From positions 1 to 22,932 of the forward strand of contig JBGTKD010000188.1 in NCBI GenBank assembly GCA_041744795.1: a stretch of DNA of 22,932 nt, in the 5' to 3' direction. The notes under the pieces are model-generated. The model saw only the letters and a list, made by a program, of their open reading frames with translations, had not been told where the DNA came from and did no database searches. Positions 22,742-22,932 of the stretch are shown one piece after another. Position 1 is the first letter of the stretch; every line of letters starts with the position of its first letter. Position numbers and translations under genes: made by a program. The stretch comes from DATHWB01 sp041744795. GTDB taxonomy: Bacteria; Actinomycetota; Acidimicrobiia; Spongiisociales; ZC4RG35.

Positions 22742-22932
22742 GTGACTGAGGAAACGGCCACTCTGGAACATTCCACCGACACGATCGAAATCGAAAAGGT
22801 CATCATCCGCCTCGCCGGCGACTCGGGAGACGGCATGCAGTTGGCAGGAGGCCGCTTCACCGACGCCTCGGCCGCTTTCGGCAACGATCTAGCCACTCTC
22901 CCCAGCTTCCCTGCTGAGATCCGTGCACCCGC
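22742..22932 (+). CDS. korA: 2-oxoacid:acceptor oxidoreductase subunit alpha, N-terminus, cut by the right edge
   Basis: Only the first 63 codons are in the window. After a short acidic lead (VTEETATLEHSTDTIEIEK) comes VIIRLAGDSGDGMQLAGGRF, then FGNDLATLPSFPAEIRAP. This is the start of the gamma-type domain of KorA-like 2-oxoglutarate/2-oxoacid:ferredoxin oxidoreductase alpha subunits. The enzyme decarboxylates a 2-oxoacid to acyl-CoA while reducing ferredoxin, with the KorB subunit expected just outside. The start is GTG at 22742: the codon two positions before it is an in-frame TGA, and AGGA lies 11 bases upstream. Reduced ferredoxin from this enzyme could in principle feed the RACo protein, but nothing in the window ties them together. 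Confidence 0.85.
   Translation, partial: MTEETATLEHSTDTIEIEKVIIRLAGDSGDGMQLAGGRFTDASAAFGNDLATLPSFPAEIRAP

Overview
The window is a high-GC bacterial chromosome segment. It is packed with genes, uses ATGA and TGATG stop-start overlaps heavily, and carries a lipoprotein with a polythreonine linker. Two promoters look suited to leaderless or short-leader transcripts. Together with the gene content this suggests an actinobacterium, possibly Acidimicrobiia-like; that placement is inference. I saw no rRNA, tRNA, CRISPR array, transposase or phage gene.

Layout. Positions 1-5651 look like general metabolism: a partial GNAT acetyltransferase (-), a fused aminodeoxychorismate synthase/lyase (+), a homocysteine S-methyltransferase (-) with a hairpin-rich leader, an MFS exporter-type transporter (+), and a secreted CHRD-like protein (-) with a clear intrinsic terminator. 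Positions 5652-6022 hold no confident gene. Positions 6023-11885 form a minus-strand operon: an FAD oxidoreductase-GcvT fusion of the dimethylglycine/sarcosine dehydrogenase type, then etfB, etfA and an MttB-family methyltransferase. A GntR/FCD regulator (11970-12599) diverges from it across a short region with overlapping back-to-back promoters and a nested dyad.

Positions 12784-19511 form a seven-gene plus-strand operon. In order it encodes a corrinoid protein, a DUF1638 protein, a small PF13769 'virulence factor' family protein, a pterin-binding methyltransferase (MtgA/AcsE type), an ATP-dependent corrinoid reactivator (RACo type), a second MttB-family methyltransferase and an IclR regulator. 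Positions 19553-19574 hold a perfect 22-bp palindrome. After it come a tandem ACT-domain protein, a DUF3048 lipoprotein, an amidase-signature enzyme, and the start of a 2-oxoacid:acceptor oxidoreductase alpha subunit cut by the right edge.

How it fits together (inference). The window encodes a methylated-amine catabolic island built from two usually separate chemistries. A non-pyrrolysine MttB-type enzyme would move a methyl group from a quaternary or tertiary amine to the corrinoid protein. The MtgA-like enzyme would pass it to tetrahydrofolate, and the RACo-like protein would rescue the oxidised cobalt. The divergent operon would oxidatively remove further methyl groups, delivering C1 units to folate through the GcvT part and electrons to ETF. 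A betaine-like compound could in principle be carried to glycine. The substrates of both MttB paralogues are unknown, and DUF1638 and PF13769 have no assigned function, so they are the most interesting part of the window.
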